Positions 32,301 to 37,721 of a stretch of DNA of 64,000 nucleotides are shown in pieces. Source of the stretch: a virus. Position numbers and translations under genes: made by a program. Where the stretch lies: positions 1 through 64,000 of IMG/VR virus record IMGVR_UViG_3300030107_001603; one strand, written 5' to 3'. The notes below the pieces were generated by a model. The model was not told the DNA's origin. It did no database searches and saw only the letters and a list, made by a program, of their open reading frames with translations. How positions within the stretch are numbered: the first letter of the stretch is position 1; each line of letters begins with the position of its first letter.

Positions 32301-32570
32301 AAAGAGAAAGAGGAAAAGAAGAAACAAAAGGAAATAGAAGATAAAGCTAAAGAAGAAGAGAATAAGAAAAAAGAAGACGGAAGGTGTATTGCTATAGGTA
32401 AGAGTGGGAAGAGATGTAAAAAGAAAGCGGAGTCAGGAGGATACTGTACGATACATGCCAAAGTAGAACAAGGGACGAAAGAAGTTCAGTGTAGTAAGAT
32501 AAAATCTGATGGTAGTAGATGTAAGATGAAAACCAAGGCTAAGAGCGGGTTGTGTTACTACCATGATTAA
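20394..32570 (+). CDS. Giant polyvalent ejected virion protein (metallopeptidase, HAD phosphatase with inserted P-loop kinase, zinc knuckles)
   Basis: 4058 aa. The N-terminus is a short FEEFK/FVDFQNKY repeat-type domain. A Ca-loop-like DLDGDGKLD lies near residue 360 and hydrophobic membrane-active helices near residues 890-1100. HELLH (1396-1400) is a zincin metallopeptidase motif. D2432-x-D2434-x-T begins a HAD phosphatase whose motif II (T2710) and acidic motif (D2766/D2767) come some 275 residues later. In between sits a P-loop kinase, GGAGSGKS at 2466-2473. FSK motifs recur at 1556, 1955, 2409, 2795, 2838 and 3273. A Lys/Glu helix and two Cys3His knuckles close the protein. As the third ejection-block gene it is probably injected with the DNA. 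Confidence 0.8.
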   Translation: MDNLQYLHNTLLDYKLLDKSFEEFKTASSDKTYQQKIFQETSSRGMFDGSFVDFQNKYFPIQAAAVTPTTTPKTKSKSKKKEEEITISEQEEINAREKSINSNFWKNQSYKSPSRGTVAVSREDYYQEDGKWFYKDPITSDVKEITKGDHFEELNNEEARYRNNLLNIRNQKELRSKGLHIDQEPNVKDLNEDGTPKYWGGEKVGDKPFLGDKFNKDLSDFRKARKKLKTSQKGSTVSGKALEIQQKVKKETSSYNNKRKDLIVKINEAEDGSKEKLNLQEELKNLTSEHKSKIGGIDKEERKRSGFKNMPVITEELIDMDDNESLEVFYDKYKQYGFKFAADAWSGDEITVTAPVDLDGDGKLDTRTFSVDHWSSSRDKQQAEDMDTWMRERAVDMGSRIEGLYYTTALDEEDKRDNAIKTESEVVEMINREREGREHMEMEDIRGGGNAVWLEAPTGGGSWYNRDTGEMGPWQPSMNEKQTFIDPIYGDTIELSTGGSVLDDSRSYGEKEEFVDKYSLNENNPIFKNAVENAAFARVKENYPELKDLDNGDIFKFHKDKFEEAKLKVKEEWDNLTGMDVDDYDPDNHLNEEELEALKESEVYKQLVKTASYVNQKEIIKERVSDEIENMGGGEWFGMFARGESQEKLAKEVGEEVEKYQARIDYINNSSDVLGAELERIKGDGKTFGLEYEAKWLKENEGKLKNKIQEIQSKFDRGEINEDQANAEISSLIEEFNTHYDRYENMVHNQSALAETAISLQLEAEDVLKKEDDLKTIVDVLKRNHQWGTQVVNSLGHATIDLLQGLSSAAEGLLYYVNPFGRLGDYLVQSGAIENEVLKAFVDVGQYATGVGDASERFDDNPTTTSYSEWIHGKIDGWQESNKALVQEPPKFGDIQSFSDFGEWAGVMMGNQAPQLALMFATGGQSAWIQGTLMAATAGGQKFMGMEEQKKLYEESAGLYGNNFNFDQMFWSSAAVGLAESLSERVTFGQIKGVNRMLKANPGAREGFTKYLRDVVFTKDYAKFVGKGVLDLGEEGLSEVLATMSENTIDIMNGEDVGIFDNIAESFISGALISQTIKMPVIFNQMYAPFASPDNKSIINAADMRIRELTNLISVGRPSKDATREEIEKWEVQEAKYIEEIIKLGRDKMEAISYDVKRVNAMDSPQGNKDKRELLDIHKDQRKIEKEYNEVKNDKNLNEGIRSVRLKELQNQYGANNTRKSNILGKYTPDIVDRRYEKDVESARQRAEELKELDGTQVDIQEGNDRSFLDWLMSNDGYEVLRDDAGEMVGVKLDKKTIKGLKKQNQEILNNEKSSEQDRYQAEQNIKMLDDVSRATEGRQDLGFLSMDRFKQLTGQSMNYGAQLTEFDNDGNMKGQKIFINKARSLDAGKFYTATHELLHGILFQTLKRDPDTQEALGNAVLTALNNKGVVIPPKLQARIDQYSKQEGKGEEIMTLLSEAIREGDVKLPGQSLRVLKNFFRGLFQRDTNRDISFDTDEDVINFLGNYSYSMKYNKENKAITRMWSEGAGGKLIEDAKAKYNAKVKKNKPTVGEANFSKNVDQELNNNPDLLTEIDAFVKNEDGTPKYTDKSVWQTSTDFVDAWQLITQSKKLDGLIQAGMVAEGVNTPEALRDFTRKVKDELGERLLKNFDPAKNDSLFGWLTGVSGGMGKSIIYRAKGDVMNKYSKEIKAVSIDRGMTTEGGDTFSSQIEGEVDTEMERLETEDLTIGEKTVKKSDIDVIFLESVNTDKRIVEAINGVIDSAGVNLEGLTYNGTKKNIIQHDGGKPKSQRKPVGKLYKVLDLVSKEFGVDPMRIIKEQDLTNAQRVEAREYIENNAEKLIDMLPEGENRSGDATGVANTVLGEFYIEGDRISMAESGTGKGKKSQTKRTDITKKEFIEFFNKPGTKSDGAIRALIVQAATISANQAIRLNAINRSTDPMSTIALVGDGKSAIMFSKDDKKLQPLGAIDRTLSKYPEAKSDFWANIRVFVDQNILSTSLKSIKTALENTFPEKQFPEIYENIDQIARSIQPVIKSVKTPKKFTDKVAEQLVERLVVTNQNQYIKVRESSGSDISATDAFRDPQRVKEYIATTTLLANKMFDSNNLELSIAKIYSLKGHLATMGKKGYLKRKQIFPGTTEFLENTLGKIPGITYTVTKTKGKTPKIGLDTVTWTDPSIEGAKPVTFKISDILSSQLSTTALGDIKAFENGDTDRLDKRDTNEDIAQETLNDIVKFYSDLFNNKKIDNVDLMMVKASLLSGMDSILGRAGKLTYISDEARALIERDGKDAKVRYEHAPPRVAVIINMFHEHINGNGIKNVKEYLKEFKVQIITQDFDGVINDAKYGSALPEGTDINTPDILIIRNYNDRTMGDPRVESIKNIRTGEYVVPAEAFVMTSNMLNKNRKNTMNFSKAVNQANTIDENTPSRGMSAWDFDDTLATTKSGVRARIPNPDGTPKPGRKVIFLAGGAGSGKSNVVKKLGLEKSGFKVVNSDISLEWLKKNSGLPENMNDLTKEQRSTLGKLQHQARGIAKRKMMKYQGNGDGIVVDGTGGSLNVMNKQVQEFKDAGYDVQMLFVETSLDTALERNKNRKERSLLDIIVRKNHHAVQGNKEAFKELFGDNFAEVSTDNLTMKSPMPQTLVDNIDNFTNSYENRRLDAEEFATEGSSILEQGGEFDFSEFNVVTEGAQGPMFKTAIDRAKKFGTEHTYVLTARPPAAAAPIQEFLKSQGLDIPLENITGLGNSTGEAKAEWMLEKFAEGYNDMYFADDAMQNVEAVKHVLDQLDIKSKVIQAKIQFSKSIKPNTETLLEGVDIAQTNSINKVKDIRSLTDEGVYNNIMFSKKHRGEYENLLSKNRPELVKEGLISQTIDNMFNYIDSLNLPDNKKRKYEKITTKWLATSNIKLNEDSYKIKDAVELAEKYKEDIFFYNNPNEIIEKYAGKAKAKPTNPNKVEEFGKGMIINGKYNIVAYEVQDTEEGMAAVRKVVDTHFGPKSNPWCIIARKSKDKLLGREDVMDDAWRNWMTYRDGPKRIIFQDGKLIAFYANDQYWDRMDNPTDAPVVTKKEGNVTEKIELVPTGQLGQVQEFVIERRTVSQDKNTVTTEILAEGMDGFEAGTKIIENRVKGITIKETYYNPKGQKVSEYNFDKKGDGVNSKTFTPQGNISSVNKYGNPFGEMSKDQIIKTKGDIIESHGTAYNVREAYHAEVLFKGEVAEVGMEIGKDVKIDDLLKTSPNGEIRLDLNKVVEADPGARFMIPGQTATTLAETLGKKTDVQFSKKASDPFNLGEIINSNIQKELDLNRVLEQTKGVKAEARYSDAQAKVQGSRKNPWWQWWVPPSAEDFKGLIYRFIGKGRIGEQQMAFFKKSLFDPFSRAYEAMNNSKQRLEGEYRQLLKEFPDVKSALNDIVISNFTLGQMIRVYNWNKAGFEIPGLSQRDLNAIIKSVEANAETLAFANSLGMISNQEAGYTEPGDYWMVENIQSDINKINNELDRAYHLQEWKQNITKMFGEWKGGKLDGPNMNKIEAVYGTQFREALEDIIWRMEFGSKRQQGGNRLVNRFNNWANQSVGAIMFFNMRSALLQTISSINYINWTDNNPLKAGLALANVPQFVKDFTMIFNSDMLKQRRAGNQRGINEAELAEAVAGNKFSPKAIINWLLTKGFLPTQIADSFAIASGGATFYRNRVNSLLKQGMTQEQAESKAWEDFQENTEESQQSSRPDMISQQQASPLGRYILAFKNTPMQYARLTKKAWLDLINGRGDAKTNVSKIIYYMGVQNLIFSGLQAALGSLIGDDDEEKDAKTHERVVNSMIDSVLGGLGFGGNAVLTMKNMIMEYNKQNKKGWNADHTYTILKFFSFSPTIGSKGRKLYSSIQTEQYNKDVIKEMSMLDIDNPRWSSIANLISAIFNVPLDRIVKKVDNIDAAITEDITAMQRFALLMGWNTWDLGIDDSDILAVEDEIKEKKEIKREEKKKKEKEEKKKQKEIEDKAKEEENKKKEDGRCIAIGKSGKRCKKKAESGGYCTIHAKVEQGTKEVQCSKIKSDGSRCKMKTKAKSGLCYYHD

Positions 32571-32572
32571 AA

Positions 32573-32605
32573 AACAAGAAAAATACGTAATATTATAATA
32601 ATAAA
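32573..32605 (+). promoter_or_regulatory. Possible plus-strand copy of the AATACG promoter-like element
   Basis: AACAAGAAAAATACG at 32573-32587 matches 11 of 15 positions of the element seen eight times on the minus strand. An AATAATAA block follows at the same spacing. It lies 13 bases before the first gene of the lysis/export block. Confidence 0.35.
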
Positions 32606-32617
32606 GTAAATTATAAA

Positions 32618-32899
32618 ATGGCTAAAGAATTAAATGAAGATACGGGCTTCGTATTAAGTGTAAAAACAATTATAGGTTTAGGTTTTGGAATAGCTACGCT
32701 AGCTGGCATGTGGTTCACGTTGCAAGCTGACATAGCTGAAGCTAAAGAATTACCAGCCCCAATACCTGACGAGGTTACTAGAATGGAGTTTAATATGAAG
32801 GATCAAATGATTCGTAATACTATTTTAGACACCCAAAAAGATGTTGAAGAAATAAAGGGAACTTTAGAAAAAATAGAGGACAAACTTTATAACAGATGA
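32618..32899 (+). CDS. Single-pass membrane protein, holin/spanin-like candidate
   Basis: 93 aa. One membrane segment spans about residues 14-33 (VKTIIGLGFGIATLAGMWFT), followed by an acidic linker and a C-terminal coiled coil ending LEKIEDKLYNR. This is the size and topology of some small phage holins. It overlaps the next gene by ATGA and opens a block of membrane and exported proteins ahead of a probable endolysin. A lysis role is inferred from context. Confidence 0.5.
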   Translation: MAKELNEDTGFVLSVKTIIGLGFGIATLAGMWFTLQADIAEAKELPAPIPDEVTRMEFNMKDQMIRNTILDTQKDVEEIKGTLEKIEDKLYNR

Positions 32900-33249
32900 A
32901 AAAATTAGATTTATCAAATATAGTATATATATTAATAATTATTTTAATTTTTACAGCTTCTCAAGCTTTTGGTCAAATAACAGTTAAACACTTTAACGCG
33001 AATTGGAACGAAGCTAATGGTGTTGACTGGTTAATGGATTTAAAAGATTGTGGCACTAAAGGATATGTTGATATCGCTGAAGATACAGAAGCACAAACAA
33101 AATATAAAATAGCGGTGGTACCTACAATTATAATATTTAAAGATGGAGAAGAAGTTGCTAGATTTCAAGCTGACTTAAGTTTTAAAATGGTAGCTACAAG
33201 AGAAGAGGTACAAGAAGAAATTGACAACCAACTGATGAGTGATTTCTAA
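32896..33249 (+). CDS. Exported thioredoxin-fold protein lacking the CXXC motif
   Basis: 117 aa. An N-terminal signal peptide (hydrophobic run to about residue 24, ending SQAFGQ) is followed by a thioredoxin-like domain. VKHFNANW parallels the beta strand before the active site, and the cis-proline strand VVPTIIIFKDGEEVARF is very well kept. The active-site CXXC is absent; only one Cys (DCGTK) remains. It is therefore unlikely to be an oxidoreductase and may be a binding protein. It overlaps both neighbours (ATGA and TAATG), within the lysis/export block. Confidence 0.7.
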   Translation: MKKLDLSNIVYILIIILIFTASQAFGQITVKHFNANWNEANGVDWLMDLKDCGTKGYVDIAEDTEAQTKYKIAVVPTIIIFKDGEEVARFQADLSFKMVATREEVQEEIDNQLMSDF

Positions 33250-33464
33250 TGTGGGATTTATTTAAAGATAAAAACGAGATCAACGAAAAGAATATAATAG
33301 GATTTGCTTCTTTTATTCTTATGGTTATGTTTGCTTTAACAGATCTAATAACAGGTTTTTGTGGTCAAGAACTTGTAATAAACAATACAATATATAATTC
33401 TTTTGTTTTTGTAACATTAGGATGTTTCGGGATTAGTTCCTTTGAAAAAATTAAAAAACAATGA
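33249..33464 (+). CDS. Two-span membrane protein, putative holin
   Basis: 71 aa with two hydrophobic segments, about residues 16-36 (IIGFASFILMVMFALTDLI) and 46-64 (IYNSFVFVTLGCFGISSF), and a short charged C-terminus. Size and hairpin topology fit class II holins. It is coupled to the upstream thioredoxin-fold gene by a TAATG overlap and its stop overlaps the start of the next gene. It is the best holin candidate of the block. Confidence 0.6.
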   Translation: MWDLFKDKNEINEKNIIGFASFILMVMFALTDLITGFCGQELVINNTIYNSFVFVTLGCFGISSFEKIKKQ

Positions 33465-36061
33465 AGAAAATTTTATTTTTATTATTATTACCTTTAATAA
33501 GTTTTAGTCAAACGATAAATACATTTCCATGGATTTATGACTTTGAAAACGCTATAGGTTTAGAGCAAGACACAACTAATGATAGAGACTGGTGGTTAAA
33601 TCAAGGCCCAACAAGTTCTCAATTAACAGGTCCGCAAGGAGATCACACGACAGGCGGTGGAATATATTATTATGCGGAAGCGTCAACCAGTGGTATAGGT
33701 TTTCCAAACCAAACGTTTATAGCGTACACTCCTACTTTTGATATATCACAAACTCCTGGCAAGGTTTTATCTTTCTGGTATCATATGGCTGGATCAACAA
33801 TGGGAGATTTAGAAGCGGGTTATATAGATAGCAATGGATACACATCGTTAGGTATTATATCTGGTAACCAAGGTAATAACTGGAAATTTGCTTATTATCC
33901 TATAACTGCTGTTGATTCTTTTAAAATACAATTTACAGCAACTACTGGTAGTTCTTTTTACAGTGATATATGTATAGACGATATAATGGTTAGTGATCCA
34001 TTTACAGTTATATTCGGTTGTACAGACACCGTGTCTTCAAATTATGATTCTACAGCAACACATGATGATGGTAGTTGTATTTATTATTTTGGTTGTATTG
34101 ATCCCACGGCTACTAATTACAATCCTTGGGCAAACGTAGATGATGGTAGTTGTGTTCAGAATGTTACCTGTGATTCTACAGAATCTTTAATTGATGTAGC
34201 TATAAAATTAGATAATTGGCCTAGTGAAACCTCTTGGGAAGTTGTTGCTGACGGTGTTGTTATTTACTCTGTTCCTTCTGGAACTTATGATTACACACAA
34301 ACAGGACAAACTGTACACACACAAGTTTGTATACCGGTTGGAGATACTATAATATTTACAATTAACGATACTTATGGAGATGGAATTGGAGGAGGTTCTG
34401 TTGTAGGAGGTTGTTTAGTAACTAATATAGATTGTGAAGATACTATATTCTTGCTAAATCCACCAAACTTTGGATACACAGCATCGTCTAATCCTTATGT
34501 ATCTGACATGTGTAGTAACGATACTATAATATACGGATGTACTACTCCGTCTTATTTAGAATATGATTCGTTAGCAACAGTAGATGATGGTAGTTGTATG
34601 ACATTAGCCACTTATGGTTGTACTGATCCAGCGGCTTTTAACTACGATCCAAATGCTGATAGAATATTGTTAACTTCTCCTTGTACTTATGATTTAATAC
34701 TATACGACGATGGTGGAGATTCTTGGGGAGCTTGTTGGCTAGGTGTTGAACAAGGAGATTCCTTGTGGCAATTTAAAATAGATCAAAATGGAGTATATTC
34801 TGACACGTTTGCTTTAGAACTTAATTCTTATGATGAGGTATATTTTTACTACTTTGAAATACCTACGCCTCAACAGAACGCTCAACAATTAGATATACAA
34901 ACAATACAAAACTCTTTTAAAGTAGAGAATTCTTTTGGAACTATAATACACGAAGGTAACAATCCTTGGCCTGGTCCAAATGAAAATAAATTAAGAAATT
35001 ATAGAAGTGCTTTAGATATTTATGAAGCACAACCTTATTGTGGAACCGAATGTATACCTGTAGTTATGGGTTGTATGGATACTCTGGCTTATAACTATAA
35101 CAGCTTAGCAAACACTAATGACACATGTTATTATAATCCTGGTTGTACAAATCCTGGTTATTTAGAATATTACACTCAAGGTTTTATTGCTGGAGTAGAT
35201 GACGGAAGTTGTGTTACGTTAGCGGTATTCGGATGTATGGATAGTACAGCGTTTAATTATGATACTACGGCTAATGTAGATAATGGTGGATGTGTTCCTG
35301 TTATATATGGATGTATGGAAAGTCTAGCTTTTAATTATAATCCTAATGCTAATACTCCTGATACGTGTATAGCGTACTTATACGGTTGTACAGATCCTAC
35401 AATGTTTAATTATAATCCATTAGCTAATACAGACGATGGGAGTTGTATTGAGTTTGTATATGGATGTATGGATTCAACAATGTTTAATTTTAATCCTTTA
35501 GCAAATGCTCCTAGTAATCTCGTTCCTTGTATTCCTTATATTTATGGTTGTACTGACCCGAGTATGTCCAACTATAATTCAGAGGCTAATACAGAAGATT
35601 TCAGTTGTATACCATTTATTTACGGGTGTATGGATTCTACTGCTCTTAACTACGATTCAACTGCTAATACAGACAACGGTTCTTGTATCGAGATTGTTAC
35701 AGGTTGTATGGACCAAGGCGCTTGGAACTACGATGTCTTGGCGAATGTCCACGATACTAGCTCTTGTCTTTACGACGCTGGTTGTATTACTGGTCCTGGT
35801 AATCCTTATTGGTTAAACGACCCTTGTTATGAATGGGTAATATTAGTAGATGATTATTGTTGTGAGAACGCTTGGGATACTATATGTCAATTAACTTATA
35901 ATCATTGTGATGGAACTTGGTCAGGGCCATTGCCAAAAAGATTTAATAAAGAATTATTAATGGTTACCGATATATTAGGTAGACCAGCAAAACCAGGTAA
36001 TAATAAAATATTGTTCTTTATATATAGTGATGGAACAGTAGAAAAGAAATTAACAAAATGA
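33461..36061 (+). CDS. Secreted 13-repeat protein with MAM-like domain and T9SS-type C-terminal domain
   Basis: 866 aa. The signal peptide MKKILFLLLLPLISFSQ is typical of Bacteroidetes. Next comes a MAM/jelly-roll-like domain (WIYDFENAIG to residue ~180), then 13 Cys-bounded repeats of the form GCTDPTATNYNP...DDGSC, one interrupted by other beta domains. The final ~40 residues (VTDILGRPAKPGNNKILFF, then YSDGTVEKKLTK) resemble the type A sorting domain that marks proteins for type IX secretion. Such proteins are usual in marine flavobacterial genomes, so host-derived capture is likely. It sits in the lysis/export block with overlapping starts and stops. Confidence 0.75.
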   Translation: MKKILFLLLLPLISFSQTINTFPWIYDFENAIGLEQDTTNDRDWWLNQGPTSSQLTGPQGDHTTGGGIYYYAEASTSGIGFPNQTFIAYTPTFDISQTPGKVLSFWYHMAGSTMGDLEAGYIDSNGYTSLGIISGNQGNNWKFAYYPITAVDSFKIQFTATTGSSFYSDICIDDIMVSDPFTVIFGCTDTVSSNYDSTATHDDGSCIYYFGCIDPTATNYNPWANVDDGSCVQNVTCDSTESLIDVAIKLDNWPSETSWEVVADGVVIYSVPSGTYDYTQTGQTVHTQVCIPVGDTIIFTINDTYGDGIGGGSVVGGCLVTNIDCEDTIFLLNPPNFGYTASSNPYVSDMCSNDTIIYGCTTPSYLEYDSLATVDDGSCMTLATYGCTDPAAFNYDPNADRILLTSPCTYDLILYDDGGDSWGACWLGVEQGDSLWQFKIDQNGVYSDTFALELNSYDEVYFYYFEIPTPQQNAQQLDIQTIQNSFKVENSFGTIIHEGNNPWPGPNENKLRNYRSALDIYEAQPYCGTECIPVVMGCMDTLAYNYNSLANTNDTCYYNPGCTNPGYLEYYTQGFIAGVDDGSCVTLAVFGCMDSTAFNYDTTANVDNGGCVPVIYGCMESLAFNYNPNANTPDTCIAYLYGCTDPTMFNYNPLANTDDGSCIEFVYGCMDSTMFNFNPLANAPSNLVPCIPYIYGCTDPSMSNYNSEANTEDFSCIPFIYGCMDSTALNYDSTANTDNGSCIEIVTGCMDQGAWNYDVLANVHDTSSCLYDAGCITGPGNPYWLNDPCYEWVILVDDYCCENAWDTICQLTYNHCDGTWSGPLPKRFNKELLMVTDILGRPAKPGNNKILFFIYSDGTVEKKLTK
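34016..35767 (+). repeat. Thirteen Cys-rich GC-D-P-NYNP-DDGSC protein repeats
   Basis: Repeats of roughly 20-25 residues begin GC and end (D)GSC or C. Conserved N-Y-(N/D) and A-N-x-D-(D/N) positions look like a Ca-binding, disulphide-closed turn. Copies 3, 4 and 6 are spaced by longer insertions. DNA copies are diverged, so the array is old or under protein-level selection. Confidence 0.8.
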
Positions 36062-37176
36062 AAAAATTACTACTACTATTACTAATTACTTTAATGTCTT
36101 GCGCTGCTACAAAAACTTGTTGTGGGCAATTCAGTTATAAAGGTTACGAATATAATATTGAAGATATTTTAAAAAATCAATTAAAGTTTTCTACTATATA
36201 TGGAGCTGTAAATGGAGGTACATCTATATCTGATATTAAACAATTTTCAGTTATAGACGGATTACAAACATCAATGATAGAAACTCCTTATGATTATTCT
36301 TTTACTTTAGGTATAAGAAAAATCGCAAGATTTGGATATGAAAATAAAGCTAATACTTTTTATGATGGTACAGAGTCTAATTATACAGACGCTGCCACAG
36401 TTGGTAAAGTACAAGGTTTTGAATATTTATTTGAAATAGATTACGCTAGACAACAAGGTTTAGATTATATAGATCAACACCATTTTATCAGATATAGTTC
36501 TGACGATAATTGTGATGGTCCTTTATGTATAGATCATTTTGCTGCTAAAGTAGAATATTTAAAAGATGGTTTCGCTGATGTAGAGTATTTCGAGTTATCA
36601 GAAAGGTATAGATACAAGAAAGACAAAAACTTAGCGTTCAGTATAGGTGCTGCGCATAGATTAGCAGAACCATACGGTTATGATCCGCTAGAAGAATGGG
36701 TCTTGGATAATGGTAATTTACATTACACTTACTTAGCAATACAAGAAGGTTACACTATTGATGTTGCAAACAGTGAGTATAAAGATCCAAGCGGAAACAC
36801 CGTTGCTAACAGTGCTGACGTTTGGAAAGAGGTTGTTATACCACAAGTGCTAGCAGATTACACTACTAGAAAAAGAAACGAATTAAATAGAGTTATACAA
36901 CACTCGTTGGTAGTAGGTTTTGATTATTATAAATATAGCAAAAACTATTGGTTGCACGCATGGGGTAATTTACTGCCTTACCATTATGATGACGGTGGTG
37001 AATTTTCTTACCACAAGTATAACAATAGCGAACAATGGTATGATTATTCCGGTGGAGTTGTATTTGGTAGAAAACTAGACAAACAATTAGGTGTATTTGC
37101 AGAAGGTAAATACAGTAAATATTGGAATAGAGAGTGGTATGATTTTAAATTTGGTGTTAACTATATAATAAGATAA
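36058..37176 (+). CDS. Lipoprotein-type outer-membrane beta-barrel protein
   Basis: 372 aa. The N-terminus MKKLLLLLLITLMSC has a lipobox ending in Cys. The rest alternates amphipathic strands with aromatic girdles (FSIGAAHRLAEPYGY, YWLHAWGNLLPYHY) and ends in strand YDFKFGVNYIIR, as in small barrels. It overlaps the T9SS-like gene (ATGA). Possible roles are altering the infected cell surface or blocking superinfection. No family name is certain. Confidence 0.55.
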   Translation: MKKLLLLLLITLMSCAATKTCCGQFSYKGYEYNIEDILKNQLKFSTIYGAVNGGTSISDIKQFSVIDGLQTSMIETPYDYSFTLGIRKIARFGYENKANTFYDGTESNYTDAATVGKVQGFEYLFEIDYARQQGLDYIDQHHFIRYSSDDNCDGPLCIDHFAAKVEYLKDGFADVEYFELSERYRYKKDKNLAFSIGAAHRLAEPYGYDPLEEWVLDNGNLHYTYLAIQEGYTIDVANSEYKDPSGNTVANSADVWKEVVIPQVLADYTTRKRNELNRVIQHSLVVGFDYYKYSKNYWLHAWGNLLPYHYDDGGEFSYHKYNNSEQWYDYSGGVVFGRKLDKQLGVFAEGKYSKYWNREWYDFKFGVNYIIR

Positions 37177-37544
37177 TGTATACTTATAAAATGTCTCCAT
37201 TAAAAGTGGTAGACGGAGATACTATTGATGCTGAAATCGATTTAGGTTTTGATATCAAAGTAAAAAAAAGAGTTAGATTTATGGGGATAAACGCTCCAGA
37301 ATCTAGAACTAAAGATTTAGAAGAAAAAGCTAGAGGTTTAGCAGCTAAAGATAGAGTAAAACAACTATTAGATGGTTGTGAAAATTTACAGTTAAAATCT
37401 CATGGTGTAGGTAAGTTCGGTAGATGTTTAGGAGAAATTATGCTAGACATGGTAGACGGGCAAGAGAAATTAACCTTAGTAAGTTTAAACGAATTATTAA
37501 TTAACGAAGGCCATGCTACAAAATATGATGGCGGAAAAAGATAA
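37176..37544 (+). CDS. Staphylococcal-nuclease-like (thermonuclease) protein
   Basis: 122 aa, one SNase domain without signal peptide. Visible motifs are VVDGDTIDAEID (metal-binding Asp), RVRFMGINAPESR (Arg and Glu of the active site) and KFGRCLGEI (second Arg). The family hydrolyses DNA or RNA phosphodiesters with Ca2+. It may help degrade host DNA. The start overlaps the previous stop (TAATG). Confidence 0.8.
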   Translation: MYTYKMSPLKVVDGDTIDAEIDLGFDIKVKKRVRFMGINAPESRTKDLEEKARGLAAKDRVKQLLDGCENLQLKSHGVGKFGRCLGEIMLDMVDGQEKLTLVSLNELLINEGHATKYDGGKR

Positions 37545-37547
37545 ATT

Positions 37548-37721
37548 ATGATAAATTGGATAAACGGTTTTAATGCCGGTAATAAAAAAGAAAAATACGA
37601 AATAACTTTTAGATTAGGTACATTTACAGTTTTAGAAATTAAAGCTTGTTTGTTCTGTGAAAAAGGATGTACTTCTAAAAGATTTAGATTTATGATACTG
37701 AATTTAGGGTTTGAAATATAA
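37548..37721 (+). CDS. 57-residue Cys-containing small protein
   Basis: Short reading frame from ATG 37548 to TAA 37719-37721, with start context AAATTATG, 3 bases after the nuclease stop. The product MINWINGFNAGNKKEKYEIT continues to a CLFCEKGC cluster, suggesting metal binding. It overlaps the TTG-start form of the next gene by 11 bases. No family was recognised. Confidence 0.5.
   Translation: MINWINGFNAGNKKEKYEITFRLGTFTVLEIKACLFCEKGCTSKRFRFMILNLGFEI

Noticed and set aside
34016-35767. CRISPR or DNA-level tandem array
   Set aside because: The repetition is in protein sequence inside one open frame; DNA copies are diverged and there are no spacers.
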